Program-made: the position numbers and the translations under genes
Notes under the pieces: generated by a model
Database searches by the model: none
What the model was told of the DNA's origin: nothing
The model's input: only the letters and a program-made list of their open reading frames with translations
NCBI GenBank assembly: GCA_946543025.1
Contig: CAMNLN010000064.1
Location: 1 to 14,066, forward strand
DNA length: 14,066 nt
Reading direction: 5' to 3'
From: an uncultured Verrucomicrobiota bacterium
Lineage (GTDB): Bacteria; Verrucomicrobiota; Kiritimatiellia; RFP12; UBA1067
Part shown: positions 8,301-14,017 of the stretch, piece after piece
Numbering within the stretch: the stretch's first letter is position 1
How the letters are laid out: every line of letters begins with the position of its first letter

Positions 8301-8438
8301 GTCACGGGCGCGATCTACCGCGTCCCGGAGCGCATGGTCATCAATCTGAGGAACGGCAAGATGTTCGAGGATGTGCCGTTTTACGACGCGCCCGCAGTGA
8401 TCACCGAGCGCGCGTTGGCAATGGGAGAAGCAAAATGA
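5373..8438 (+). CDS. Secreted glycoside hydrolase with two tandem GH-A (GH39/GH5-like) catalytic modules
   Basis: 1021 aa. GTG start with AGGGAG 6 nt upstream, then a signal peptide (RLVLKVVALTAFGLNAA). Module 1 is a TIM barrel at about 74-410. It contains GVYDFSVLD and the acid/base motif EIWNEPN (Glu196), with the predicted nucleophile in IWQGESG (Glu312). A beta-rich region at about 415-525 follows. Module 2 repeats the plan: KGKWDFEWLD, CWNEPN (Glu696), IWNGESG (Glu798), then a beta-rich tail ending VWIDLVTGAIYRVP. In clan GH-A the Glu in NEP at strand 4 is the acid/base and the Glu at strand 7 is the nucleophile. Both modules therefore keep both residues and look catalytic. WNEPN with a strand-7 GES is closest to GH39-, GH5- or GH42-like families, but I cannot fix the family or substrate. 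It acts in the periplasm or outside the cell. It is last of the three-gene operon; its TGA overlaps a possible small ORF. Confidence 0.88.
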   Translation: MRLVLKVVALTAFGLNAAVEPWFGTPIPASGEDNREDCGMTAARVFDAPIAGLERIGTLAVPQSAELPDASNASIGFECLDRGLFDPDRCYDTLAAAGVKWARCQTMWSRCEKKKGVYDFSVLDGVVDNLTRRGIRPWFSVTFGNTLYMTNCYAGAAVGCVPTLYGEECKAAWRAYVRELARRYKGKVTHWEIWNEPNLPQFWQPSKPSAADYLALVKLTGGVIREEIPDAQIGGTTASPALNKWEQEFFELGGAHAIDFWCGHAYTRVPERLRRQQRIASGASDDYVTVLQDVRAFIDAHGGKHVAIWQGESGFPSWFPAGHWLWWPKTVCKEGWQSQANQAKWLLRRFVTDRRAGIERSSFFQMADISRHYSMATTTQSHPAEHGIVNGWTYKPKMSCHAFGHYNALLATARHDASIEVSLSPAADGGASTVATAFRAADGNPLFLYYTAFDFSGAYTGTCYTARRDAKLTVPAALAPKDPVLVDLLRGGVYSVSSRTDFEGKVTFSCLPLTDYPLVLAGRSSVKTETLAAPLTLVAKPMIDDAHDRVQTTLDPMMDRIGTLVPRSAREIGPSRLALGCEMLPREYGDFENFKEYMPPLGIARVRLHAGWAKLEPEKGKWDFEWLDRQVNWLIENGMEPLLETSYGNPIYPGAGGASLSDGMPRGEEALAAWDRYVEKLATRYPQVKNWACWNEPNNIDANTPEIVVDNNIRTARIIKKHIPGAKIGMLTLGSRNMNAFTEACLKLFKEKDAIGLFTWIIYHDYSPNPDTCYPIRVDEWVKIVRKYAPELKIWNGESGATSDPHFSAGISSMKWNSELTQAKWNARRLVADLGHGFDSLVFTMYDPCYDYPERYCRHIPPYWVRTRPDRFMKRMGLVKCNDRLEVTKVKPAYYTVQNIATLFDATIVPKKVYTRLAPGASADGLVFYTFRQEGTGIPLVALWDASKHPVNENDVRRTSLEIFKAEFKEPVWIDLVTGAIYRVPERMVINLRNGKMFEDVPFYDAPAVITERALAMGEAK

Positions 8439-8536
8439 ACAGCTCCTGGGCTGCCGCGAAAGGCCCTCTCATGGCCGCCCCTGGCGCGCGGCGCACGCTG
8501 CTGCGCATGGCGAGCGGCGCGCGTCCCGCGTCATGA
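8435..8536 (+). CDS. Possible 33-residue ORF overlapping the glycosidase stop (ATGA)
   Basis: ATG at 8435 overlaps the TGA at 8436-8438. A good ribosome binding site, GGAG at 8424-8427, lies 7 nt upstream. It encodes a basic, Ala/Arg-rich peptide beginning MNSSWAAAKGPLM and ends at TGA 8534-8536. I recognise no family. The start signals look real, while the product looks like either a tiny coupled peptide or the truncated head of a lost fourth operon gene. Chance in GC-rich DNA remains quite possible. Confidence 0.3.
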   Translation: MNSSWAAAKGPLMAAPGARRTLLRMASGARPAS

Positions 8537-8542
8537 CGTCTC

Positions 8543-8562
8543 GGTCTCGTCAGGGCGAGACC
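8543..8562. terminator. Hairpin between convergent genes, possible weak terminator
   Basis: GGTCTCG (8543-8549) and CGAGACC (8556-8562) form a perfect 7-bp stem with a 6-nt loop. It overlaps the last codons and stop of the - strand gene and lies about 105 nt after the glycosidase stop. There is no U-run on either strand. A second GTCTCG copy at 8538-8543 could pair instead. Confidence 0.35.
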
Positions 8563-9029
8563 CACACCTGCGTGGACTGCTGCTCGTAGTGGCCGGGCTG
8601 CCAGACGCGGACGATCGTACCCTGCGGGGTGGCCTGGTCGATGTAGCGCCCCTCCACCCACACGTTCTGGATTCGCGTTTCGTAATGGCCCGTTGTCACG
8701 ACGGGAGCCGGCGTGACGACGACCGGCTGAACGGCTGGCGTCACGACCACGGGCGCGCTTTCAACGATGACCGGCCGCGGATGCGTGGCGTCGTAGATCG
8801 CCGAGGCGACGAGGCCCGCGCCAAGGATGCCGGCACCGATTGCGAAACCCGTGCCGCGGTGATGATGGTGATGGTGGTGGCCTCCGCCGTGGTGCATGGG
8901 CGCGGGGCCGCGCGGACCGCCGAATCCGCCGCGAGGGCCGCCCCGCCCGGGGCCCGGGCGGGCGCAAAGGGCGAGAGACGTCGCAAGCGCCAAGGTCAGC
9001 ACGCAAATCTTCTTGATATTGTTGTTCAT
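8550..9029 (-). CDS. Secreted His/Gly-rich protein with glycine zipper and WxxGxY repeats
   Basis: 159 aa from the ATG at 9029, chosen because AAGGAG lies 7 nt upstream; the in-frame ATG two codons earlier is only 1 nt from it. A Sec signal (NNNIKKICVLTLALATSLALCA) leads into a Gly/Pro/Arg-rich segment, then HHGGG and seven consecutive His (51-57). A small-residue hydrophobic helix, GFAIGAGILGAGLVASAI, looks like a glycine zipper that could insert in a membrane. A Val/Pro linker carries PVVVTPA twice. The C-terminus has two copies of GHYE-x5-VWV (114-125 and 146-157) with WVEGRY and WQPGHY, like small secreted WxxGxW-repeat proteins. The His cluster suggests metal binding; this is inference. 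It lies 105 bp downstream of the RND pump on the same strand and may have its own promoter. Confidence 0.82.
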   Translation of the reverse strand: MNNNIKKICVLTLALATSLALCARPGPGRGGPRGGFGGPRGPAPMHHGGGHHHHHHHRGTGFAIGAGILGAGLVASAIYDATHPRPVIVESAPVVVTPAVQPVVVTPAPVVTTGHYETRIQNVWVEGRYIDQATPQGTIVRVWQPGHYEQQSTQVWVSP

Positions 9030-9092
9030 GGTCATTCTCCTTCTCTTGCGGGCAGCCCCTCGTGAGCCGTCCTTCCGATGAGGTAGGTCAAT

Positions 9093-9121
9093 AGCATACC
9101 CGAATCTGACACGCCCCGCAA
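9093..9121 (-). promoter_or_regulatory. Possible promoter of the His-rich protein gene
   Basis: Reading the - strand, TTGCGG (9116-9121) and TATGCT (9093-9098) are separated by 17 bp. Each is only a partial consensus match. The region also carries the direct repeat GATTCGGG (reverse complements at 9129-9136 and 9099-9106), 30 bp apart, one copy touching the -10 and the other the end of the pump gene. Read-through from the pump gene is the alternative. Confidence 0.3.
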
Positions 9122-9134
9122 CAGTTTTCCCGAA

Positions 9135-12100
9135 TCATTTCCGCGCGGGCTGGCGTACCAGCTCTCGGAGGCGCTGGAAGAGGGCGTAGAGACCGGGCGT
9201 GAAGCAGATGCCGACGAAGGTGGCTGCAAGCATGCCCGAGAAGGTGGAGATGCCGATCGCCTTTTGCGAGCCGGCCCCCGCGCCCGTGGCGAGGACGAGC
9301 GGCAACACGCCGCAGAGGAAACTCCACGCCGTCATCTGCACGGCACGAAAGCGGAGGTCCGCGCCTTTTGTCGCCGCATCTGTGACGGAAAGCCCTGCCT
9401 CGCGCTCTTGCTTGGCGAACTCGACCATCAGGATGGCGTTCTTGGCGGAGAGGCCGATCAGCATCACCATGCCGAGCTGCGCGTAGATGCTCATCGGCGT
9501 ATCCGTGACCCACAGGCCCGCGTATGCGCCGCCGAGCGCGAAGAGTACCGAGCACATCACGGAGAGCGGAACGGTCCAGCTTTCGTATTGCGCCACGAGG
9601 AAGAGGTAGGCGAAGAGCGCGGCCATGCCCAGGAGGAATCCGAGGCGGCCCTCGTTCTCCTTCTCCTGGCGGCTCATCTCGCTCCACTCGACGTGATAGC
9701 CATCTGGCGGCGCGAGCTTCTCGATGGCCTTGATGAGCGTGAGTCCGGCGACGCCGGGGGCGGCTTGCGCGTTGATGCTGGCGGAAGGCATCTTGTCGAA
9801 GCGCGTCACCTGCTTGGGGCCGATCTCGTAGCTGATGGTGGCGATGGCCGAGAGCGGGACGGTGGCGCCGCTTGCCGCCGCCACGTGGAGATCTGACACG
9901 TCCTCCACCGACGCGCGATAGGAGCCGGCGGACTGCACGATCACCTCGTAGGCGCTTCCGCCGAGGGTGAAGTCGTTCACGTACACGCTCGCGAGCTTGT
10001 TCTGGAGCATGGCGAAGACGGCGCTGGGCGAGACGCCGAGAATCTCAGCCTTGCGACGGTCGAGGGTAAGGCGGAGCTGAGGCGTGTCGGCACGAAAGGT
10101 GTTCATCACGGTGGCCGCTTCGGGAAGGGCGGCCACCTGGCGCGCGAACGCGTCGGCCGCCGCCGCGAGTTGCTTGCTGTCGGCGCCGGCGTCGGAACAG
10201 AGGTTGAAGCCCACGCCGCCCACACGGCCGAGGCCCATGATGGGAGGCGAGGTGAAGCAACGGATGCGCGCGGCGTGGACGTCCGCCGTGCGGCGCATGA
10301 TCTGGGCGATGATGGCCTTGACGGACTTGTCGGCCGTGCGGCGCTTGTCCCAGTGGTCAAGCTCCACCATGCCCTGTCCGCAGTTTTCTCCGGAGCCGGA
10401 CATGGCGCCGGAGCCGGACATGAGCATGACGCCGGCGATGCCGGGGATGTCCTTGATGCGTTCCTGGATGTCCTCCAGAACCTGGTTTGTGCGCTTGAGG
10501 GTCGCGCCCTGGGCGAGTTCGACGTCGATGGTGATGCTGCCCTTGTCCTCGTCGGGGAGGAGCGTCTCCTTCACGAGGTCCTTCGCGAACCAGACGCCGA
10601 CGCAGGCGGCGGCGAAGAGAAGGGCGGTGACCAGACTGCGCCGCACGAGGAGTCCGGCGACGGCGAGGTAGATCTTGCGCGAGCCGTCGATCGCGAGGTT
10701 GACGGGCGCGAAGAGGCGGGAGGGCCTGCCGGGTGTGCGCAGGAGAAGCGAGCAGAGGACGGGCGAGAGCGTGAGCGCCACGCACGTGGAGAGCGAGAGG
10801 GCCACGCACATCGTGAACGCGAACTGGACGTACATCTTGCCCACCATGCCGCCGTAAAACACGAGCGGGACGTAGCAGGCCACCGTGACGAGCGTGGTGG
10901 CGATGACGGCGCCGGTGATCTGGCGCATGGATTTCTTTGCGGCATCCTTCGCGGAGAGACCCTCGCGCGCCATGAGCGTCTGCGTGTTTTCCACCACCAC
11001 GATCGCGTCGTCCACGAGCGAGCCGATCACGAGGATGAGGCCGAACATGGTGAGGACGTTGATCGTGTAGCCGAACGCCCACACGAAGACGAACGTGGCG
11101 AGGAGCGAGACGGGGATCGCGGCAGCGGGAACGAGCGTCGCGCGCCAGTCCTGCAGAAAGAGCCACGTGATGAGGACGACGAGTCCGAGGGCCATGAAAA
11201 GGGTAGAGACGATGGCCTTCATGAAGACGAGCGTGAAGGCCGTCGCGTCGTGCACCACGTCCATCGAGATGCCGACGGGCAGGCGTTTCTCCCAGGCGGC
11301 CAGCTCGGCCTTTACGCGGTTCACCACGGCGAGGGCGTTCGCCTCGGGCGTCTTGTACACGGAGAGGACGATCGCCTCCTTGCCGTTCATGAGGGAGCGT
11401 CCGGAATAGCTCTTGGAGCCGAGCTCGATGCGGGCCACGTCGCCCAGCTGCACCTGGCCGCCGGTGGAGGGGTCGTTGCGCACGACGATGGCGGCGAACT
11501 CGTCGGCCGTCTTCAGGCGGCCGTCCGCGTTGAGCTTGTAGGAAAGATAGCGGCTCGCGTACTCGCTGCCGACCGTGCCGGCGGCGGCCTGCACGTTCTG
11601 CTTCTCGATGGCGGACGAGACGTCCGTGATGGAGAGGTTGAGCGCGGCCATGCGCACGGGGTCGAGCCACACGCGCATCGCGTACTCGCGCGAGGCCATG
11701 ACCTCGGCCACCGAGACGCCGTCGAGGCGCATGACGGCCTCCTTGACGTTCTTTTCCACGTAGTCGCCGAGCTGCTGGAGGGACTGATGCGTGCCGTCCG
11801 TGGTGAAGGCCCAGAGGGCGAGCATGTCCGAGTTGCGCTTCTGGACGGAGATGCCCTGCTGCTTGACGGTCGAGGGGAGTTTCCTTTCGGCGCGCTTGAC
11901 GGCATTCTGGAGGTTGACGAGCGCCATGTCGGTGTCGGCGCCACTCTTGAAGGTGACGGAGCAGGAGTAGCTGCCGTTGTTGTCGCACGAGGAAGAATAG
12001 TAGAGCAGGTTTTCCACGCCGTTGATCTGGTCTTCGATCGGGATGGCGATGGAGTCGGCCACCACTTGCGCGCTCGCGCCGGGGTAGGAGGCGGAGACGC

Positions 12101-12233
12101 GGATCGTGGCGGGGGCGAGCTCGGGGTATTCGGCGACAGGAAGGTCGAGGAGCGCGATGCCGCCGCAGAGGGACATGATGATGACCAGCACGAACGCGAA
12201 GCGCGGCCGGTCGATGAAAAATTGCGAAATCAT
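9135..12233 (-). CDS. RND multidrug efflux transporter, HAE1/AcrB type
   Basis: 1032 aa inner-membrane proton antiporter that exports drugs or other amphiphiles through a tripartite complex. It begins MISQFFIDRPRFAFVL, the standard RND start, with the first membrane helix at about 10-30. A first porter domain follows, then helices with the proton-relay pair Asp408-Asp409 in GSLVDDAIVVVEN. The second porter domain leads to the relay Lys931 in GLSAKNAILMVEF. The C-terminal helices end FTPGLYALFQRLREL. All relay residues are present. The loop matching the AcrB switch loop (about 606-620) is Ser/Gly-rich and lacks the usual Phe residues; it contains a short tandem duplication. The ATG lies 7 nt after an extended -10, so the mRNA is probably leaderless. 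The adaptor is divergent, two genes away across the shared promoter region. No outer-membrane factor is in the window. Confidence 0.95.
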   Translation of the reverse strand: MISQFFIDRPRFAFVLVIIMSLCGGIALLDLPVAEYPELAPATIRVSASYPGASAQVVADSIAIPIEDQINGVENLLYYSSSCDNNGSYSCSVTFKSGADTDMALVNLQNAVKRAERKLPSTVKQQGISVQKRNSDMLALWAFTTDGTHQSLQQLGDYVEKNVKEAVMRLDGVSVAEVMASREYAMRVWLDPVRMAALNLSITDVSSAIEKQNVQAAAGTVGSEYASRYLSYKLNADGRLKTADEFAAIVVRNDPSTGGQVQLGDVARIELGSKSYSGRSLMNGKEAIVLSVYKTPEANALAVVNRVKAELAAWEKRLPVGISMDVVHDATAFTLVFMKAIVSTLFMALGLVVLITWLFLQDWRATLVPAAAIPVSLLATFVFVWAFGYTINVLTMFGLILVIGSLVDDAIVVVENTQTLMAREGLSAKDAAKKSMRQITGAVIATTLVTVACYVPLVFYGGMVGKMYVQFAFTMCVALSLSTCVALTLSPVLCSLLLRTPGRPSRLFAPVNLAIDGSRKIYLAVAGLLVRRSLVTALLFAAACVGVWFAKDLVKETLLPDEDKGSITIDVELAQGATLKRTNQVLEDIQERIKDIPGIAGVMLMSGSGAMSGSGENCGQGMVELDHWDKRRTADKSVKAIIAQIMRRTADVHAARIRCFTSPPIMGLGRVGGVGFNLCSDAGADSKQLAAAADAFARQVAALPEAATVMNTFRADTPQLRLTLDRRKAEILGVSPSAVFAMLQNKLASVYVNDFTLGGSAYEVIVQSAGSYRASVEDVSDLHVAAASGATVPLSAIATISYEIGPKQVTRFDKMPSASINAQAAPGVAGLTLIKAIEKLAPPDGYHVEWSEMSRQEKENEGRLGFLLGMAALFAYLFLVAQYESWTVPLSVMCSVLFALGGAYAGLWVTDTPMSIYAQLGMVMLIGLSAKNAILMVEFAKQEREAGLSVTDAATKGADLRFRAVQMTAWSFLCGVLPLVLATGAGAGSQKAIGISTFSGMLAATFVGICFTPGLYALFQRLRELVRQPARK
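10390..10425 (-). repeat. 18-bp tandem duplication in the pump's switch-loop region
   Basis: On the + strand, CCGGAGCCGGACATGGCG (10390-10407) is followed by CCGGAGCCGGACATGAGC (10408-10425). The first 15 bases are identical. On the coding strand this gives SGSGAM followed by SGSGEN, a 6-residue duplication in the porter-domain loop. Confidence 0.7.
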
Positions 12234-12239
12234 GTTGCC

Positions 12240-12248
12240 ATTATATCA
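12240..12248 (-). promoter_or_regulatory. Extended -10 promoter (TGaTATAAT) of the RND pump
   Basis: Reading the - strand, TG (12248-12247), one base, then a perfect TATAAT (12245-12240). The A of the pump ATG is at 12233, exactly 7 nt further, which predicts a leaderless mRNA. No -35 hexamer is recognisable. Confidence 0.7.
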
Positions 12249-12262
12249 TAGTTGCGGCGAGG

Positions 12263-12292
12263 TTGGACGGCACGAGGGCGTTATGGTAGAAT
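12263..12292 (+). promoter_or_regulatory. Promoter of the small gene and RND adaptor (TTGGAC - 18 bp - TAGAAT)
   Basis: TAGAAT is at 12287-12292 with an extended TG at 12284-12285. A weak -35, TTGGAC, lies at 12263-12268 with 18 bp spacing. Transcription should start near 12299, leaving a leader of about 16 nt that just contains the ribosome binding site AAAGGAAA (12301-12308). Confidence 0.6.
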
Positions 12293-12314
12293 GTGCGCGC
12301 AAAGGAAACGAGCC

Positions 12315-12593
12315 ATGATGACGAGAAAAGAAGAGAGCAACGAGTTCTGGATGCTCACGAAGGGCATCTTGCAGGATGCGCGCGTGGATACGGACGAGGC
12401 GCTGGTGATCAAGCGCTGGCTGGAGGAGCATCAGCGCGCCGGCGAGTTCGGCCGTGTGATCGAGACGCTCGGCAAGTTCCTGACGGACCGCTACATCGAC
12501 CGGTTCGAGTCCAAGAACCTGTGCGACATGATCGGGAACGTGCTGACGACGCTTCGCCAGGCCGCGACGTCCGAGCAGGTCTGCCAGGGCTAG
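12315..12593 (+). CDS. Small helical protein with two D-x-x-[VI]-D-x-x-E repeats, function unknown
   Basis: 92 aa, highly charged, with no signal peptide or membrane segment, so cytoplasmic. AGGA lies 8 nt before the ATG at 12315; a second ATG follows at once. Two similar blocks are visible 37 residues apart: ILQDARVDTDEALVIKRWLEEH (18-39) and FLTDRYIDRFESKNLCDMIG (55-74). They align at Leu19/Leu56, Asp21/Asp58, Val24/Ile61, Asp25/Asp62 and Glu28/Glu65. This pattern resembles short TerB-like helical domains that accompany BRCT domains in other bacteria; the link is an inference of low certainty. It is co-transcribed with the RND adaptor (9 bp between its stop and the adaptor start) and divergent from the pump, so a role tied to efflux is possible but not shown. 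An acidic cation-binding fold is an alternative reading. Confidence 0.78.
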   Translation: MMTRKEESNEFWMLTKGILQDARVDTDEALVIKRWLEEHQRAGEFGRVIETLGKFLTDRYIDRFESKNLCDMIGNVLTTLRQAATSEQVCQG

Positions 12594-12602
12594 GGCATGG
12601 GC

Positions 12603-13667
12603 ATGAAGCGCGTGAACTGCTTGGTTGCGCTGGCGGCGGGAGCCGTCGGCCTGGCGCGTGCCGCGACGGTGACGTTGCCGGTGGCCGAGGTTGCGGAGGC
12701 CGCCGATCCGCAGACGAAGACCTTTCCGGCCAAGGTGTTGCCGCTCCAGCGCGTGGACGTGACGCCCGAGGTGAGCGGCGACATCGTCGAGGTCTGCTTC
12801 AAGGACGGCGCGCTCGTGAAGGCGGGCGAGGTCCTCTACAGGCTTCTGCCGATCAGGTACAGGAGCGCGCTCAGGAACGCGGAGGCAAAGGTCGCCGAAT
12901 GCAAGGCGAAGAAGACGTTCGCCGACGCGGCCTACGAACGCCACACCAAGCTTGCCGCCGGGGCCGTCTCGCAGAACGCGATGGACAGCGCAAAGAGCGA
13001 CCGCGAGATCGCCACGGCCGCGCTGGCCGCAGCCGAGGCGGAGCTGGAGGTTGCCAAGTACAACTTGGCTCGTTGCGAGATCCGTACGCCCATCGACGGG
13101 CGCACCGGCACCACGCGCCTCACGAAGGGCAACCCCGCCTCGCCGGCCACGCCGCTCGTCACGGTGGTGCAAATCAAGCCGATCCGCGTGCGCTTCTCCC
13201 TCTCCAACGCAGACTACCTGACGATGTTCGGCGCGCGCGGGCGGATGATCGCCGAGAAGGGCGAGGTGTCCGTCACGCTCGCGAACGGCGCGCCGTACGG
13301 CGAGAAGGGCGTGATCGATTACACCGAGAACATTACCGACGAGGCGACGGACACGGTGCGCGTCTACGCCACGTTCCCGAACGCGGACTATGTCCTAAAG
13401 CCCTACAGCGCCGTGGGCGTGACGCTCCGCAACAAGGACGGCGTGAAGCGGTGCGCCGTGCCGCCCGCCGCCGTGATGCAGGACTCGGAAGGCGCCTGCG
13501 TGTGGGTGGTCGGCAAGGACGGCAAGGCCGAGAAGCGCCGTATCGTGCGCGGACGGCTTTCCGGCGACCTCCAGTTCGTCGAGTCTGGGCTCTCCGTCGG
13601 CGAGCGAATCGTGACTGACGGCACTCACAAGGTCTCCGCCGGCGATACGGTGACGCCGGCAAAGTGA
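12603..13667 (+). CDS. RND efflux periplasmic adaptor subunit (membrane fusion protein, AcrA/MexE type)
   Basis: 354 aa. It links the inner-membrane pump to an outer-membrane channel. ATG 12603 is preferred over the in-frame ATG at 12597 because AGGG (12592-12595) lies 7 nt upstream of it. A Sec signal, MKRVNCLVALAAGAVGLARA, is cleaved about residue 20. It has no lipobox, so unlike AcrA it should be soluble in the periplasm. The order is typical: beta-barrel/lipoyl segment VDVTPEVSGDIVEVCFKDGALVKAGEVLYRL split by a short alpha-helical hairpin (about 84-157, with YERHTKLAAGAVSQNAMDSAK), the returning lipoyl half RCEIRTPIDGRTG, then the beta-barrel and membrane-proximal domains ending VGERIVTDG. 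Its natural partner is the divergent RND pump. Confidence 0.93.
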   Translation: MKRVNCLVALAAGAVGLARAATVTLPVAEVAEAADPQTKTFPAKVLPLQRVDVTPEVSGDIVEVCFKDGALVKAGEVLYRLLPIRYRSALRNAEAKVAECKAKKTFADAAYERHTKLAAGAVSQNAMDSAKSDREIATAALAAAEAELEVAKYNLARCEIRTPIDGRTGTTRLTKGNPASPATPLVTVVQIKPIRVRFSLSNADYLTMFGARGRMIAEKGEVSVTLANGAPYGEKGVIDYTENITDEATDTVRVYATFPNADYVLKPYSAVGVTLRNKDGVKRCAVPPAAVMQDSEGACVWVVGKDGKAEKRRIVRGRLSGDLQFVESGLSVGERIVTDGTHKVSAGDTVTPAK

Positions 13668-13971
13668 CGGTTGTCCGCACGAAACGCAAGAAACATAACG
13701 AGATCGCCTGCGTATTATCGAGTAATCGACCTGGGGACTCACATGTTTTACGTCCCAGTTTTAATAAACTTCATTTTCGATACTCCATCGCTCTCCTACG
13801 GCAGAATTGACAGAGTCTTGGTATGTTCATCGCATGATTTGGTTGAGAGTTAGAGGTATCTCCGGCGGATTCTTTTTTGCTGGAAATTTTGGATGTTCTC
13901 AAAGGGGCGTACTTTTGGGCGCACTCGTGCCTAAAAGCTCCAGCAGACTTGGAAGGGTGGCCCAACTATCC
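13668..13971. other. Lower-GC intergenic stretch without a supportable gene
   Basis: About 300 bases between the adaptor and the tRNA, visibly richer in A and T than the rest of the window. The short ORFs on both strands (60-68 codons) have no ribosome binding site, no recognisable domain and unusual composition. Apart from the possible terminator at 13731-13762 and a lone TTGACA at 13807 without a matching -10, I see nothing definite. Its place at the 3' side of a tRNA gene would suit a remnant of an integrated element. Confidence 0.5.
13731..13762 (+). terminator. Probable intrinsic terminator after the adaptor gene
   Basis: CTGGGGAC (13731-13738) pairs with GTCCCAG (13752-13758), with one bulged G and a 13-nt loop. 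TTTT at 13759-13762 follows, then AATAAA. It lies 63 bp after the adaptor stop. The long loop makes it moderate rather than strong. Confidence 0.55.
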
Positions 13972-14004
13972 AAAAAATCAAAAACCCCACGTTTACATGG
14001 GGTT
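13972..14004 (-). terminator. Intrinsic terminator of tRNA-Val
   Basis: Reading the - strand, AACCCCA and TGGGGTT form a 7-bp stem with an 8-nt loop (13983-14004), and TTTTTGATTTTTT follows at once. It starts 13 nt after the encoded CCA end, as expected for a tRNA transcript end. Confidence 0.8.
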
Positions 14005-14017
14005 CGGCGATAACGAT

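Larger units (their letters stand above)
12234..12314. promoter_or_regulatory. Divergent control region between RND pump and adaptor units
   Basis: These 81 bp hold two outward-facing extended -10 elements with 41 bp between them, so both polymerase footprints would overlap. The middle contains TTGGAC at 12263-12268. I see no obvious long palindrome for a TetR- or MarR-type repressor, and no regulator gene is adjacent in the window. Confidence 0.65.

Noticed and set aside
10357..11988. A 543-codon - strand frame within the pump gene
   Set aside because: Out-of-frame, Arg/His/Pro-rich shadow; it overlaps the pump frame completely and has no motif.
10170..12251. A 693-codon open frame on the + strand opposite the RND pump
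   Set aside because: Its product is a His/Asp/Arg/Gly/Glu-rich low-complexity string without domains, the expected antisense shadow of a GC-rich gene. The - strand frame has full RND signatures.
13807..13835. A perfect TTGACA -35 hexamer
   Set aside because: No TATAAT-like hexamer lies 16-18 bp downstream and no gene follows on the + strand.
13671..14013. Short ORFs of 60-68 codons on both strands in the right-hand intergenic region
   Set aside because: No ribosome binding sites, no recognisable motifs, and one runs through the tRNA terminator.
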